DNA of 64,000 nt from Carex sylvatica (taxonomy: Eukaryota > Streptophyta > Magnoliopsida > Poales > Cyperaceae). A program made the translations under genes and the position numbers. Below are positions 26,282-37,771 of this stretch, one piece after another. Each line of letters opens with the position of its first letter. Within the stretch, counting starts at the first letter, position 1. The stretch covers positions 248,001 to 312,000 of the forward strand of contig CAXKVR010000076.1 of assembly GCA_964058845.1 (NCBI GenBank), in the 5' to 3' direction. The notes under the pieces were generated by a model, which did no database searches, was not told where the DNA came from, and saw only the letters and a program-made list of their open reading frames with translations.

Positions 26282-26651
26282 ATACAGTACAAAACCTCGA
26301 ATTTTTTTTAAAAACCATAATTAAAAAAATGATTTTTACTAATCCGGCATGATTGCTTTTTTTTTTTCAAAAACCGGAAGAACCGGACGAGCCGTCCGGT
26401 GCAATATTTTTTTTTTCTCAAAACCGGAGGAGCCGTCCGGTTCCTATATTTTATTTTAATTTTATTCATTTCATCTATTAAATCGTGCAGCAACCGTGTA
26501 ACGATTCATTTTTTCAATTTTGTTTTCTTTTTCTTTTTTCTTTTCACTATTTATTTTCTTTCGTTTCCGTCTCACCAATTATTATACTTGTCGGTGGGTA
26601 ATATTATAATTGTCGGTGGGTACTGTGCAGTCACTTTTTTTTTTTTTTTTT

Positions 26652-26733
26652 CTATAAATCATCTTCTCTCTGTCAAACTCAATCATAAACTCTATAAATC
26701 ATCTTCTCTCTGTCCAACTCAAACATAAACTCA
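26652..26733. repeat. Tandem 41-bp duplication upstream of the transposase
   Basis: Two adjacent copies of a CTATAAATCATCTTCTCTCT unit, each continuing into GTC(A/C)AACTCAA(T/A)CATAAACT, lie in the left internal part of the MULE. CTATAAAT is TATA-like, so this may be a duplicated promoter element of the transposase gene. Confidence 0.6.
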
Positions 26734-27692
26734 GAAAACTTAAATTTTTTCTTCTCCGTCATTTTTAGCTGATAATCAAGCTCCAGCAGAAAATTGTGTT
26801 TTTACAAATTGGCATCTTCATTGCTTTCATCTAAAGATTATAGTAAGTTTTTTTTTTTCAATTACTTTTTAAGTTGTAAAATTAAAAATGATATCAACAG
26901 TTGATTTTAATAATTTATTAAATTAAGTTTAGTTACTCTGCCAAAATCATACACCCGTAGATTAATTTGAAACCAAATGACCTATATTTATTTATATATT
27001 TAATTTTTTTTTAAAATATAAAATCTCTGTTTCACATATAAAGTTTGTTGCATGAGATATTTTCCTTCTTTTTACTAAATGCCAAAGAAACATAAATATT
27101 GAAATATATCATTATAGAACAAAATAATGAACGAACACTAACCTCCTTGAAATCATTTTTTTAGTGTAGATGCATGTAGTAATTGTGGAATTATTTATTT
27201 ATTTGCATGGTTTATGTAGATATATTGTTTAGTAATTGTGGAATGATTTATTTATTTGCATGGTTTATGTAGATACATTGTTTATGTGCATGTGCATGTA
27301 CTTTTTTTTAGTATAGATGCATGTAGTATTTTTTTAATTATTTATTTATGGTTTATGTAGATGCATTGTTTATTTCATGGCGGGGGCTGATATCAAAACA
27401 ACAGAATTTTTTATTGACACAAAGACTATTAATATTTTGTAGTGGATGGACAATATAATATTGCCCTTTTATAACCAATTACTTTTGTTGGTACTCTAAT
27501 TAGTAAGCTTTAAATCCATACCGTGGGAACCATCCGGTCTCTCTATTTTTTTTATTCGGACTGGACCCACCGGCTCTATATTTTTCCTCCTAATATTATT
27601 ATTTTCATCATTTTTTTCTCCTAATATAAATATTCATCTTCTTCCTTCCTCCAGCAGACTATTGATTTCTTCTTCTCCACCATTTTCAGATA

Positions 27693-30691
27693 ATGTCTCA
27701 AGTAATAATAAATGTTTATTATGGACGCGAAATTTCAGACGCACCGACCTGCACATTTCCTGTTACAAATTTAACGAGTCTTGATGAGCTAAGAAAACAT
27801 ATATATGTTAGCATTCATTTGCTCCCCAACCAGTTCAATCTGACAATCAAGGCTCGTTTGAACACAGCACCACCTGGCTCAGCAGAAAAATACCAGTTAT
27901 TTAGCATAGACGAGGAAACGATATGGCACATGATGCTTGAATATGCCACTCCGGTACTGAATTTTAAACTTCTTGATTTAGTGGTTGAGTCAGTACCAGT
28001 TGTTAGTCATACCAATTATGACCCATATCCGGGTAGTGTACCTGGAAGTAGCAGAGACACAACGGTGTCTGATTCACCCATATATTGTGATAATCCACCT
28101 GATATACCGATATTTGATGATTTGGTAACTCGTTTTGACGAGCTGAATAATAATACTAGCTCAGACACAAACTCTAGTTCTGACACAAACTCTGACCCTG
28201 GTGGCTCAGCTGTCGGGGAAGATGATATGGCTGAAATGGAGGATCAAATTAGAATACAAGATGTAATGAAGGAGTGGGTAAATTCCATTCCCTTTATTAA
28301 TCGAGGATTGCGGCATCCTTTTCCGGCATTTAATGATGATGTGTCGATGCCGTACAAGGATGAAACATTTTTTGGTTATCCACCCAGAATTGACGGTCAA
28401 TTTTCAGTGGGACAGATGTTTGAATCCAAAGCCGATCTTAAATCCCAGCTGGGTGGATTTGCCCTAAATCATAACTTAGAATTACAACAAAAACATACCA
28501 ATCGTACTACCTATATAGTTATATGTAGAGCAGAGGGGTGTCCATGGAGGTTATATGCAAAAACCACTGAGACGGGAAATTGGACAATTGCAACAAACCC
28601 ATACGAGCACAATTGTTACAGTATTGCTTGTAAAGTAGACAGTCGTCAGATGACTGCCAGGATGATTGCAGATATAATCAAACCTGGTCTACAGGAGGAC
28701 CTGGAGATGTCAATTAAAGCATGTCGATTTGCAGTTAGAAATGCATACAAAATGGTTCAGCCTTCATATAACAAGATTTGGAGAGGGAGGGAGTTAGCTA
28801 TTGCTGATTTATTTGGTTCTTGGGAAAAAGCATACGAACTGCTACCTTCTATGCTCCGTGCAATCCAGATGTCTACCCCAGGCACAAAATACATAATTGA
28901 GCACGAACCATCTACGCATATGGGCGTCCATATTTTCACCCGTGTGGCATGGGCTTTCGGTCCATGCATTCAATCCTGGCCATACCTCCGACCAGTTATA
29001 AGTGTAGATGCTGGACACCTATCAGGCAGGTATAAAGGAAAATTATTCATGGCATGCGCTTATGATGCAGAACAACAATTATTACCAATTGCGTTCGGAA
29101 TTGCGGATGAGGAGAGTTCATCCAATTGGGACTGGTTTATGCAATTTGTACGTGAAAATGTTGTCGGTCCTGGTCGGATATGCGTTATATCAGACCAGCA
29201 TGCTGCAATTCGTTCAGTGTTTGATAGAACTGATTTAGGGTGGTGTGAGGAAAGGGGTGAAGCAGTTCATCGATTATGTTCTCAACATATTGCGGCAAAT
29301 GTTTACAAGTTGTGCAAGGACCAAATCATAAAAAAAATATTCAAGAAATTTGTGTGTAAGATGAAACCTTGGAGGTTTAATGAGGGTATGGAGTTGATAA
29401 ATGGTAGGAGTAGTACTACTCATCAGTATGTCATGTGGTGTGGTAAACGGTTGCAAAATCTCGAAGAAGAGCCTTTGCAACTCCATAAATGGGCACAATG
29501 TCATGATGGAGGCCTGAATAGGTGGGGTATAATGACTACAAACGGATCAGAATCCTTGAACAATGTATTTCGAGTGGCTCGCCAACTGCCTGTAACAGCA
29601 ATAGTTGAGCGCATATTTTACAAAATTGTGGATTGGTATTTTAAAAGAGGTAAGGTCGCTCAACAATGGGTTCGAAGAGGAATGAGATTATCAGAAAATA
29701 TATTATCAGTTTTAGAATATCGTACTAAAAAAGGAAAACAGCATCGAGTTATACCAATGGGGCCCAACATTTATGAGGTCATAGTTCATGATGGAGTCGT
29801 TAGAACGGTATGACAGTTATTTACTTAAATTAGTAGTTTAAATTTATAAATGATAACACTTAATTTGTTTGATTATTTGATTGTAGGGAGTAAAAGGAGA
29901 TATGAAGTACGAAGTTCGATTTTCAGGGGGAGAGGGGGGGATGCCTATTTGTGAGTGTCAAAAACCACAATTTACTGGCATTCCTTGCGATCACGTCATA
30001 GCGGTGTGTTGTCAGTTCCGTCTAAATTCGATGAACTATGTAAGCCAATATTATAGCGTTGAAAATTATGTCAACACATGGAGAGGTAATTTTTCTAGCT
30101 TTGGTAACGCCCACAATTGGCCATTTGACGCGGGAGCACCTATAATCAGGCCAGACACAAATAAAATTAATAAGGGTAGAAGGAAGCACAAGAGAATTCC
30201 TAATTCTATGGATGATATGGAAGCTCGAATTAGGCCACGCAGTGGAGCACAGTATACAGAGGGATCTCGTAGAACAAGAAATTCAGGTTGGAAATTACGT
30301 AGTGAATAAGTTAATATTTTAATTATTTTAACACACCTAATCATCTTTTTGTCATTTTTTAAAAGGAGCTACTGGTGGAAGACGAAGAAGCGTATCTGGC
30401 CCACACCCAGAGGCATCCGCTATGTATGAAGATGCAACAGCTACACAAGGTTCACGAAAAAGCATATCTGGTAACCGTCCATCTGGTAGTCGAGCAGAGC
30501 CATCTGGTAGTCGAGCAGAGCCATCTGGTAGTCGAGCAGAGCCATCTGGTAGTCGAGCAGAGCCATCTGGTAGTCGAGCAGAGCCATCTGGTAGTCGAGC
30601 AGAGCCATCTGGTAGGCAAGCAGAGCCATCTGGTAGCCGACCTATAGCTAGTCGTCTGATGAGAAAAATATTCAGACGTAAAGAACGCTAA
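27693..30691 (+). CDS. MULE transposase (MuDR DNA-binding, MULE DDE, SWIM)
   Basis: Exons 27693-29807, 29887-30298 and, less surely, 30366-30691 give about 950 residues. It encodes the enzyme that cuts and inserts Mutator-like elements. The N-terminal 100 residues resemble the small globular N-terminus of many MULE transposases; an acidic Ser/Asp linker follows. A MuDR-type zinc-binding region (CRAEGCPW ... HNC) lies at about 277-306. The DDE core carries Asp439 (VDAGHLSGRYKG) and Asp501 (ISDQHAAI). Exon 2 has a SWIM zinc finger, CECQKPQFTGIPCDHVIAVC, near 727-746. Exon 3 adds an SGSRAEP heptad array and a basic tail RKIFRRKER. If the last intron is not used the protein stops at 30309. No frameshift or stop breaks the core. 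It is expected to act in the nucleus. Confidence 0.9.
30479..30640 (+). repeat. 21-bp coding minisatellite (SGSRAEP heptads)
   Basis: Six near-perfect copies of the 21-bp unit starting CCATCTGGTAGTCGAGCAG, followed by one variant (SGRQAEP) and a partial copy. It is in frame in the proposed third exon of the transposase. Because the unit is 21 bp, copy-number change would keep the reading frame. It is a direct repeat with no spacers, so it is not a CRISPR-like array. Confidence 0.9.
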
Positions 30692-30897
30692 ATAATTGTG
30701 ACTTAAAATCATGATGATTACCCAGCGAAAACAAGCATTTAGTTTTATTAAATGATTTGGACGTGTATGTTTCAAAATATTTCATGTTGGACTTGTTTAC
30801 CATTTTCTTTTTGGACTTGTTTGGTTTTTTGGATTTGCATTCCGTAAATGATTTGGACGTTCGATTTGTATTTTGAAACATTAAATTTGTTAATAAA

Positions 30898-30988
30898 ATA
30901 TACATACAAGTTCGCACAAAACATACAAGTTCGCACAAAACATACAAGTTCGCACAAAACATACAAGTTCGCACAAAACATACAAGAC
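30898..30988. repeat. 19-bp minisatellite between convergent MULE genes
   Basis: About four copies of ACATACAAGTTCGCACAAA followed by a truncated copy, between the 3' ends of the transposase and PMD genes. Just beyond, the phrase GAGTCGCTATATTTGTT occurs twice (about 31025 and 31068), the second inside the PMD gene end. Position suggests 3' untranslated or terminator sequence for one or both genes. Confidence 0.8.
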
Positions 30989-31030
30989 AAAACATACAAG
31001 TTAAAATCGTTGTTGGGTTTTTTCGAGTCG

Positions 31031-33372
31031 CTATATTTGTTCTCTGTCCCTAGTAGCTCTAAATTTTGAGTCGCTATATTTGTTGGGTTTTTTCTTATGC
31101 CGTCGAGTTTGATTTACCATTGATGTCGAGGCACCACCATCTCCTATGGCATGCCCGTTTATCGTAATATTTTGTAACGACTCCAAAATATCACTTGGAT
31201 CAGCATACATGGTGCTTTCAGGAACATGGACCTCTGGATAAATTGGTGCTTGGTCGCGAAGATCATCGCTGACATCAATATCTCTAAGATCAGTTGGAAG
31301 TCCTGCCTCATTGAGCACGGCTCTGAACAGTGCGATATGCCCCAGATCGGATAGGACATCGCGACTACTTTCAAGCAAGAGAAGTCCAAAAGCCTTCTGT
31401 CCGGGTGTCTGCACCATGTTAACTCCTTTGACTATCTGGTTCAATTGGCGGAATTTCTACAAGAAAATTATATTAAAAGATAATTTGTGTGATACAACAA
31501 AATAAATTCATATATTTAAAAGAAAAATTAAAATACTTACGATTCGAGCTTGAATTACAGCATCTGAGACATACCCAAGATTTGCAGTGTCTCCCGGTTC
31601 GAGCATTGCCTGGCTCAGAATTTCAGAATTGGCCTGACATGGAAAAATTGTATACATGCCATTGATGAAGAACCATTTCATATACTCGTCATACCTACGG
31701 AAAAAAAATCAAACTTATTAACTATTTCATAGCATTGTTAAATGCATATATTTTATTTTTTATCTTAAATTAAATCGTACCTATCCGGAAGATAAGGTGT
31801 AAGGGCTCCATTTTCATACCGAGTTATGAAATTTATAGAAGGTGCCGTGATATATTCACTAAAATGTTCGCTCCAGTCCGCAGAGGTTCCGTCATCATAC
31901 AATCCATTCGCTCGTGTCCATTTGCGAATCTCTTCAAGATCTCTGAAGGATGGCGGAGCCGGTGGAGGAACTTCCTGAAATAACCCGAACTGTCGAAAAA
32001 CCCTCTCGGGAAGGTGAATCTCTACCATCCAGAAATGGGTGCACCACACGCGACAGGTATATAACGCCTGGTCTCTTATTCCGACCGAAGGTTTGAGGTA
32101 TTGGTAACTCCGGTACGGCCTCCAGTTGACAACATTGGCCTTCAAACGCTCAAACTGATCTCGATATTGCTTTGTGCCTAAGTTGTAAACACATGACAAT
32201 TACATATTGAATCAACACAAACTTATATGGAAAAACATAATATTTATTATTAAAATGTACCTCCCCTAGGGTTACCCTCCCAAGCATGCGGAATAGTCCA
32301 CTTTGCTCCAAAAGCCAGTCTCTCATCCATTACTTCGCCGCCAAATGGTGGGTTATGTGGTACGGGCCGACCTATAGCAAATCGAGTCCAAGACCACATC
32401 TGTAGTAGTAGTAATGGACCATGAATTGAAGCTGGTTTATATCTGCATACACGTGATAACTCGCGATACAGGCAAGCGAGTATAGCACCTCCCCAGTTGT
32501 AGTAGTTGATACCTTGAGGACCCAAATCTTCCACGAATTGTAAGTACATCAATGAGACAGAACTTGAATTCGAATCCGGAAACATGATAGACCCGAACAA
32601 GTCCATTGCATATGCTCGTGTGTACTGGTTGATTATCTCCTGGTCATCCACTAGTTCCAAGTTTAACATGTTAAATTTTGTTCTCAACCATGTAAGACGC
32701 ATATAGTTCTTTAAGACTGTTGTTTTCTCGTTGGGTTTACCCGCATACTCCACCCTTTTATAATAAAAATCATCATCCCATTCAAAACCATCATACACTT
32801 CATGTCCTAAGCAATCTAAGATCAATTGTGAATAATGATCATCGGTACATCCAGAGATAACCCTCCCTGTAAACATATATGTTAAACAAAATTATACTAG
32901 TACAAAATTTCAATTAATAATTAAAGTATAAATTAGCAATAAAAAATATGTTACCGGTAACGGATAATCCCCACAAACAGCTAACATCTTCCATTGTTAC
33001 TGTGCACTCTCCCACCGGAAGATGAAAACTATTTGTCTCGGGTCTCCATCTCTCAACGAGTGCAGTAATCAATTCTCTATCAATTAGACAATGATGGACA
33101 TTAACTATCTGGTACAAGCCTAAATTTTTCAAGCCTTCTTTCATCTTTTCTTGGTATTGAACGCCCATTTTTCCACTATCAGGACGCAGTGCATAATCGG
33201 GCTGGAATGATAATTATCATGCAAAAAAGTTTTACCAGAAATTAAATTCGAATTCTAAAATTTAACAAGTCAATTTAAATCCAAACCGATATTAAACAAA
33301 TACCCTCGTATTCGCCACATGCATTTTAATTTCTGTTGGAAGCAACTGCAATAAAGAATCTTCATCTTGCAT
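31031..33372 (-). CDS. Transposon-borne plant mobile domain (PMD) protein
   Basis: Six exons on the minus strand: 33372-33304, 33201-32955, 32866-32261, 32177-31781, 31694-31541, 31456-31031. Junctions are GT-AG and keep frame over 1,899 nt, giving 632 residues. It starts MQDEDSLLQLLPTEIKMHVA. The PMD core spans about residues 30-400, with the family signatures YQIVNVHHCLIDRELITALV, ETNSFHLPVGECTVTMEDVS and, later, YRDQFERLKANVVNWRPY. PMD is known both from host silencing factors MAIN/MAIL1 and from genes carried by transposons. The C-terminus is basic (RRHKKKPNKYSDSKFRATR). Biochemical function is not known; it may help transposition or counter silencing, which is inference. It lies inside the MULE and converges on the transposase gene. 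Confidence 0.88.
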
Positions 33373-33479
33373 TTTTCACTACAATATAAATCAATACATA
33401 CAAAAAAATATTAACACGTAAATCCAATTCAATATTGACATGCACAATATGCAAACCCAATTAACTATTAACATTCATT

Positions 33480-34110
33480 TTATTACTTTACATTATTATA
33501 CAATTACACTACAAAAATCTAAATTACACTAAAAAAATAAATCATTCAACAATTACTACATTCATGTACACTAAATAATTCTACAATTAATAGTTACATG
33601 ATATAAACTTAAATTACACTAGATAAACCATTCATACAACTATACACATAAAATATTTTGTTATACTAATTGTAAATAAATTACTACATAAATCAATTTT
33701 TATACTAAAATTACAACATAAATCATTTATTTATACCACAATTACTATATAAACCATTTATACTACTAAAAAAATACACATAAATCATTTATTTATATTA
33801 CATGCAAATAAATTACTACATAAACAATTTCTTTATACTAAAAAAAAAAAATTACACATAAATTATTTATTTATACTAAAAAAAGGAAAAATTACACGTA
33901 AATTATTTATTTATACTACAATTACTACATAAATTATTTATACTACAATTACTATATAAACCATTTATACTACTAAAAAAAATACACATAAATCATTTAT
34001 TTATATTACATGCAAATAAATTACTACATAAACAATTTATTTATACTAAAAATGAAAAAATTACACATAATTTATTTAATTATACTACAATTACTACATA
34101 AACCATTTAT
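33480..34110. repeat. AT-rich direct repeats upstream of the PMD gene
   Basis: A long AT-rich block built from variations on CATTTATACTACTAAAAAA, TTTATATTACATGCAAATAA and ATTACTACATAAA. A unit of roughly 205 bp is clearly present twice (about 33752-33845 and 33957-34050). It lies in the promoter side of the PMD gene within the MULE and has no ORF. Confidence 0.7.
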
Positions 34111-34880
34111 TCTAATCATTTATTCATAATTTCGGATTATTTATCAAAAATAAAAGAATTAAACACATACCGAACCAAACTTGTAGATCTGAAGCTTTTC
34201 TTGTTCTTCTTTCCAAAATACACAAATCTATATAATTAGAATTAAAATTACACTAATTTAGAGAGTTCAAAAAAAAAAAGAGAAACCACGGTTTGAGAGA
34301 AAAAATGAAAGAGAAGAAGAAGGAGATGAAAGGAGACAGACGTCTCTGACGTCTCTGGGGCAAATAAAACTCCTTCATTCATATGATTTTCTGTGGCAAT
34401 TTCTGTGGCTGTGGCAAATAACAATTGGCATTGGACGCTCCGGATCGAACTGCAAAATTGGAGGGACTATCCGACCGTAAAATGGGAAGGACCGGACCAC
34501 TGCTCTGGATCGAACAAAATTGGAGGGACCGGACCCTTGCTCCGGTTCGAATGAATGGGACCGGACCCGCGCTCCGGACCGGACCGTTTGGGATTTTCTG
34601 TGACTTCCTCCGTATTTCCGAAGTAAAATGAATAAAATTATTCGTAAAATGAATAAAATTAAAATAAAATAGATGAACCGGACGGCTCCTCCGGTTTTGA
34701 AAAAAAAAAATATATTGCACCGGACGGCTCGTCCGGTTCTTCCGGTTTTTGAAAAAAAAAAAGCAATCATGCCGGATTAGTAAAAATCATTTTTTTAATT
34801 ATAGTTTTTAAAAAAAATTCCAAAACCTCACTGCGTACAATAAGATCTAAAGTCATCAGTTTATGTATGCCCATTGAACC

Positions 34881-35060
34881 GGGTGCGTATCTTCTTTGAT
34901 ATCTCAACTTTTGCGTGACCGACGTATCCGGTGCCTATTCGGGGAGTAGCGCAGGGGCCCAGTATTATTGAGCTTCAAGATTTGTGCAAACTGTATTTGA
35001 ACGGTTTAGATTTTCCAAAAAGTCACGCAAAATTTGAGATATCTCAGAGGATATGAATTC
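34881..35060. mobile_element. MULE-type MITE (GAATTCGTATC family), copy 2
   Basis: A 180-bp element with inverted ends GGTGCGTATCTTCTTTGAT and (from the right) GAATTCATATCCTCTGAG, both followed by ATATCTCAA and TTTTGCGTGAC blocks. An exact 9-bp duplication CATTGAACC lies at 34872-34880 and 35061-35069. It is related to the elements at 8218 and 44114. Confidence 0.8.
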
Positions 35061-35249
35061 CATTGAACCGAGTACGGCAGTGATATTGAAGTTCAACAGT
35101 CCTCATACTAGAGAACATTTTGCAACCAGTTTGACCATACAGGACTATCCATTTTCCTTTGGAAATTGGCGATGCTTAAATCTGATAGTCAGACATCCCC
35201 AAAAAAAAAATTGGCGATGCTATTTGCGGTTAAGTACCCTTTTTAACTA

Positions 35250-36195
35250 GGAAAAATTTCCGATGGGCCCATTCAAACTTTCAAAATAGCCAATTTTTTC
35301 ATTAACACATCATAATAGCCAACTTCTTTCTTCTATACCCTTCTATTTATTTAACTTCTTATTTAATTATTTTAATAAATAAATTAACAAATATATCCTT
35401 CCATTTTAAATGAAGGGTCTTTTAACTCAATTGAATAAGAAATAATAGTAGAAGACCAAGCTTGAATGGTCCAAATTTGACTATTGGATCCTATTTTATT
35501 TTGAATACCAAAAGAGTTTATCGAAATAAAACACCTTAGAGATTTTGAATAGTTCTGAATGTTGTGATGGTAAAAATCCGGTCATCAATGATTAGTAAAA
35601 AATGACCAAATCAAATGATTTGATCCAATTTGGCAACCCAATTAGACCCATTTCAATCAATCAGAGAGGCTCTTCTTAATGTCAATAAGACTGCTCAATG
35701 AAAGGAGAGAGAGCACAATTGGCTAAGAAAAAGTCCTAGAGTTGTTGTACCTAAAGATCGAGAGTTTGATTTCCCCTCACGACTTCGTAGGTTTTGCAAA
35801 GATTTTCAAAAAAAAAAAAGATTGCTCAATACAAAAATGATTCTAGGTCTTCTTATCTAAGTCTTCTTATTTCTTCTTATTTCGATAACCTCTTTTGGTA
35901 TTCAAAATAAAATAGGATTCAATAGCCAAATTTGAATCCGTTAGCTATGGCTAGAGTTCAAGCTTGGTCTTCTAAAGTTATTTCTTATTCAATTGGGTTA
36001 AAAGACCCTCCATTTAAAATGGAAGGGTATATTTGTCAATTTATTTATTAAAATAATTAAATAAAAAGTTAAATAAATAGAAAAGGGTATAGAAGAAAGA
36101 AATTTTAGTTTATATGAAAAAATTGGCTATTATGATGTGTTAATGAGAAAATTGACTATTTTAAAAGTTTGAATGGGCACACTGAAAATTTTTCC
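35250..36195. mobile_element. MULE-type foldback element, 9-bp TSD
   Basis: A 946-bp element with arms of about 280-300 bp (35250-35535 and 35890-36195) that are inverted repeats. Ends share GGAAAAATTT then GCCCATTCAAACTTT. An exact 9-bp duplication TTTTAACTA flanks it (35241-35249 and 36196-36204). The loop carries a nested SINE at 35700-35818. No coding capacity. Confidence 0.85.
35700..35818 (+). mobile_element. tRNA-derived SINE nested in the foldback element
   Basis: A 119-bp insertion with a box A-like CAATTGGCTAAG and a box B-like GATCGAGAGTTTGATTT, as in plant SINEs whose heads derive from tRNAs, and an A-rich 3' end. A 12-bp direct repeat, AGACTGCTCAAT (35688-35699) and AGATTGCTCAAT (35819-35830), flanks it with one mismatch. 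It is not an intact tRNA gene: box B is degenerate and no cloverleaf closes. Confidence 0.7.
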
Positions 36196-36204
36196 TTTTA
36201 ACTA

Positions 36205-37590
36205 TTAGATATTTACATATAAGTGTTTACCATCTCCCTTCATTCTTCCATTTCACAAAGGAAAAAAAAAATGCCTCTACTCATCTTAATTTAAAAACAA
36301 TGGATGCAATTTTTCAAATGCGCATTGTTGCGCTACAAAAACATCATACCGGTAATACAACAACACCATACTGGTACATATGGTGTTGTTGCGCTACAAA
36401 AACAATTGACATCTAGTGAACCAGTCTTAATTTGGTTTAGTGACAAAAGACAATTTTCTTTGTATGATAGGTTACAGGTTCAAAAGGAGGTGATAGTGTG
36501 ATAGTGAGATCAGTATATAGCATTGTTGCACTAGCTACAAAAACAATGAATATTTGGAGAACCAATCTTAATGAAGCTTAGTGGCAAAAACAGTGTTTTT
36601 CGTGTGAGAAGTTGCAAATTTAAAACTCGATTGAAGATCTCTTGTAGATATTAAATAGTTAGATAATTTGACTTTTTCACGATGAATGGGTTGCGGTTGA
36701 AGGCCTTGTGGAGTTGCAAACGGGAAATCCAAATGTGTATATATATATCGGAGTAAAGTAGCAATATTAGTTCTTTTATTTTATTCTTTTTTGGTAGTGA
36801 ATCTATTTAAGTATTGGAAATAAATCTGCTGCGTTTCTACAGGATTGTAGAGTTTCTGCAATTTTAATCTCAATTGTTTATATATTTTAAAATTCGTTCA
36901 CAAAAACTATCTCTTTTAAAAATTCCTACATCCTAATAAATAAATAGTTGAAATTGGAATCGCAGAACCCTGCAGTCTTGTAGGATTGCAGCATATTTTC
37001 TTCCTTAGGTATTAGGAAATAGAGTCTGGCGTCTGAGTAATAAGTAGCAATTGTTTGTATATATTTAAGGGGTATGATCATATATGAGTTATATATGTAC
37101 ATAAAATAGTTAACTAAAATTTGGACAATTTTATTAGAGAAAAATGAATTGTTGGTGCTTAAGTTACATTTGGTTTGTTTTTATAGTTTTAAATTGTTGA
37201 TAAATTGATAATTTTGATCCTCCATAGAAGCTTAACTATAAATTAATTTAATTAGTTGAAATTATTCCAAAATGAATGAAAATAAGAAGAAATACACGTC
37301 ACTTCAATAGTCTTAAATAAATTTGACTGTAATTATACCAAAATTAGAAAAAAAATTTAAAAAATAGGACAGTAGAAATTGATTTACTGGCATATCATAT
37401 CAGTCAAAATAAGTTGGTTTATATCAGATAAGAAAGCGCTCAGATCTCCGTTTGTATATCCGTACCTATCTCCAATTGACTCGGAGCGCGGTGCGACCGG
37501 AGCCATCCATTGGTTACCTGATGAAATTATCATTTTACCCCTGTCCGCTTTAAAAATAGAAATGCATCACAAACCGCGAGCGCCACCTCA
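36205..37590. other. Intergenic DNA before the DUF1442 gene
   Basis: No gene seen. A motif near GCGCTACAAAAACAAT recurs at about 36331, 36389 and 36529, a short tandem-like repeat with no known identity. The last 200 bases should contain the promoter of the downstream gene. Confidence 0.35.
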
Positions 37591-37771
37591 GGTCTCTCTC
37601 TCTCCACCAAACCAGCACCTCTCTCTCCTCTCTTTTCTCTTTTCTCTCCATTTGTTACCTTAATTTTTTTGTTCAGGCGAGTGGTTGGTTAATTTATTTA
37701 TAGGGACGACGCCGCAATTCTCTCTCTTTCAAGAGGGGTTTTCTTTGGGGGTAAAAAACGGAGAAGAAAAG
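37591..37771 (+). promoter_or_regulatory. CT-rich leader of the DUF1442 gene
   Basis: Repeated CTCTCTC/TTCTCTTTTCTCTCC tracts at 37593-37650 followed by GGTTAATTTATTTATAGG, immediately upstream of the ATG at 37772. CT-rich tracts of this kind are common in plant 5' leaders. An exact transcription start cannot be fixed. Confidence 0.4.

Larger units (their letters stand above)
26299..34820 (+). mobile_element. Complete PMD-carrying Mutator-like element (MULE)
   Basis: An 8,522-bp element bounded by an exact 9-bp duplication CAAAACCTC (26290-26298 and 34821-34829). Terminal inverted repeats of about 160-190 bp (26299 to about 26480; about 34640-34820) are nearly identical, sharing TAATCCGGCATGATTGC and CCGGACGAGCCGTCCGG. 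Inside are a MULE transposase gene on + (27693-30691) and a convergent plant-mobile-domain gene on - (31031-33372), both without stops in the spliced model. Clean ends and open genes suggest a young, possibly autonomous copy. Confidence 0.9.

Noticed and set aside
30479..30985. Short regular repeats that could suggest a CRISPR array
   Set aside because: The 21-bp units are in-frame coding repeats without spacers, the 19-bp units are contiguous, and the DNA is a plant nuclear genome.
35700..35818. tRNA gene at 35.7 kb
   Set aside because: Degenerate box B, A-rich tail and flanking direct repeat indicate a SINE.
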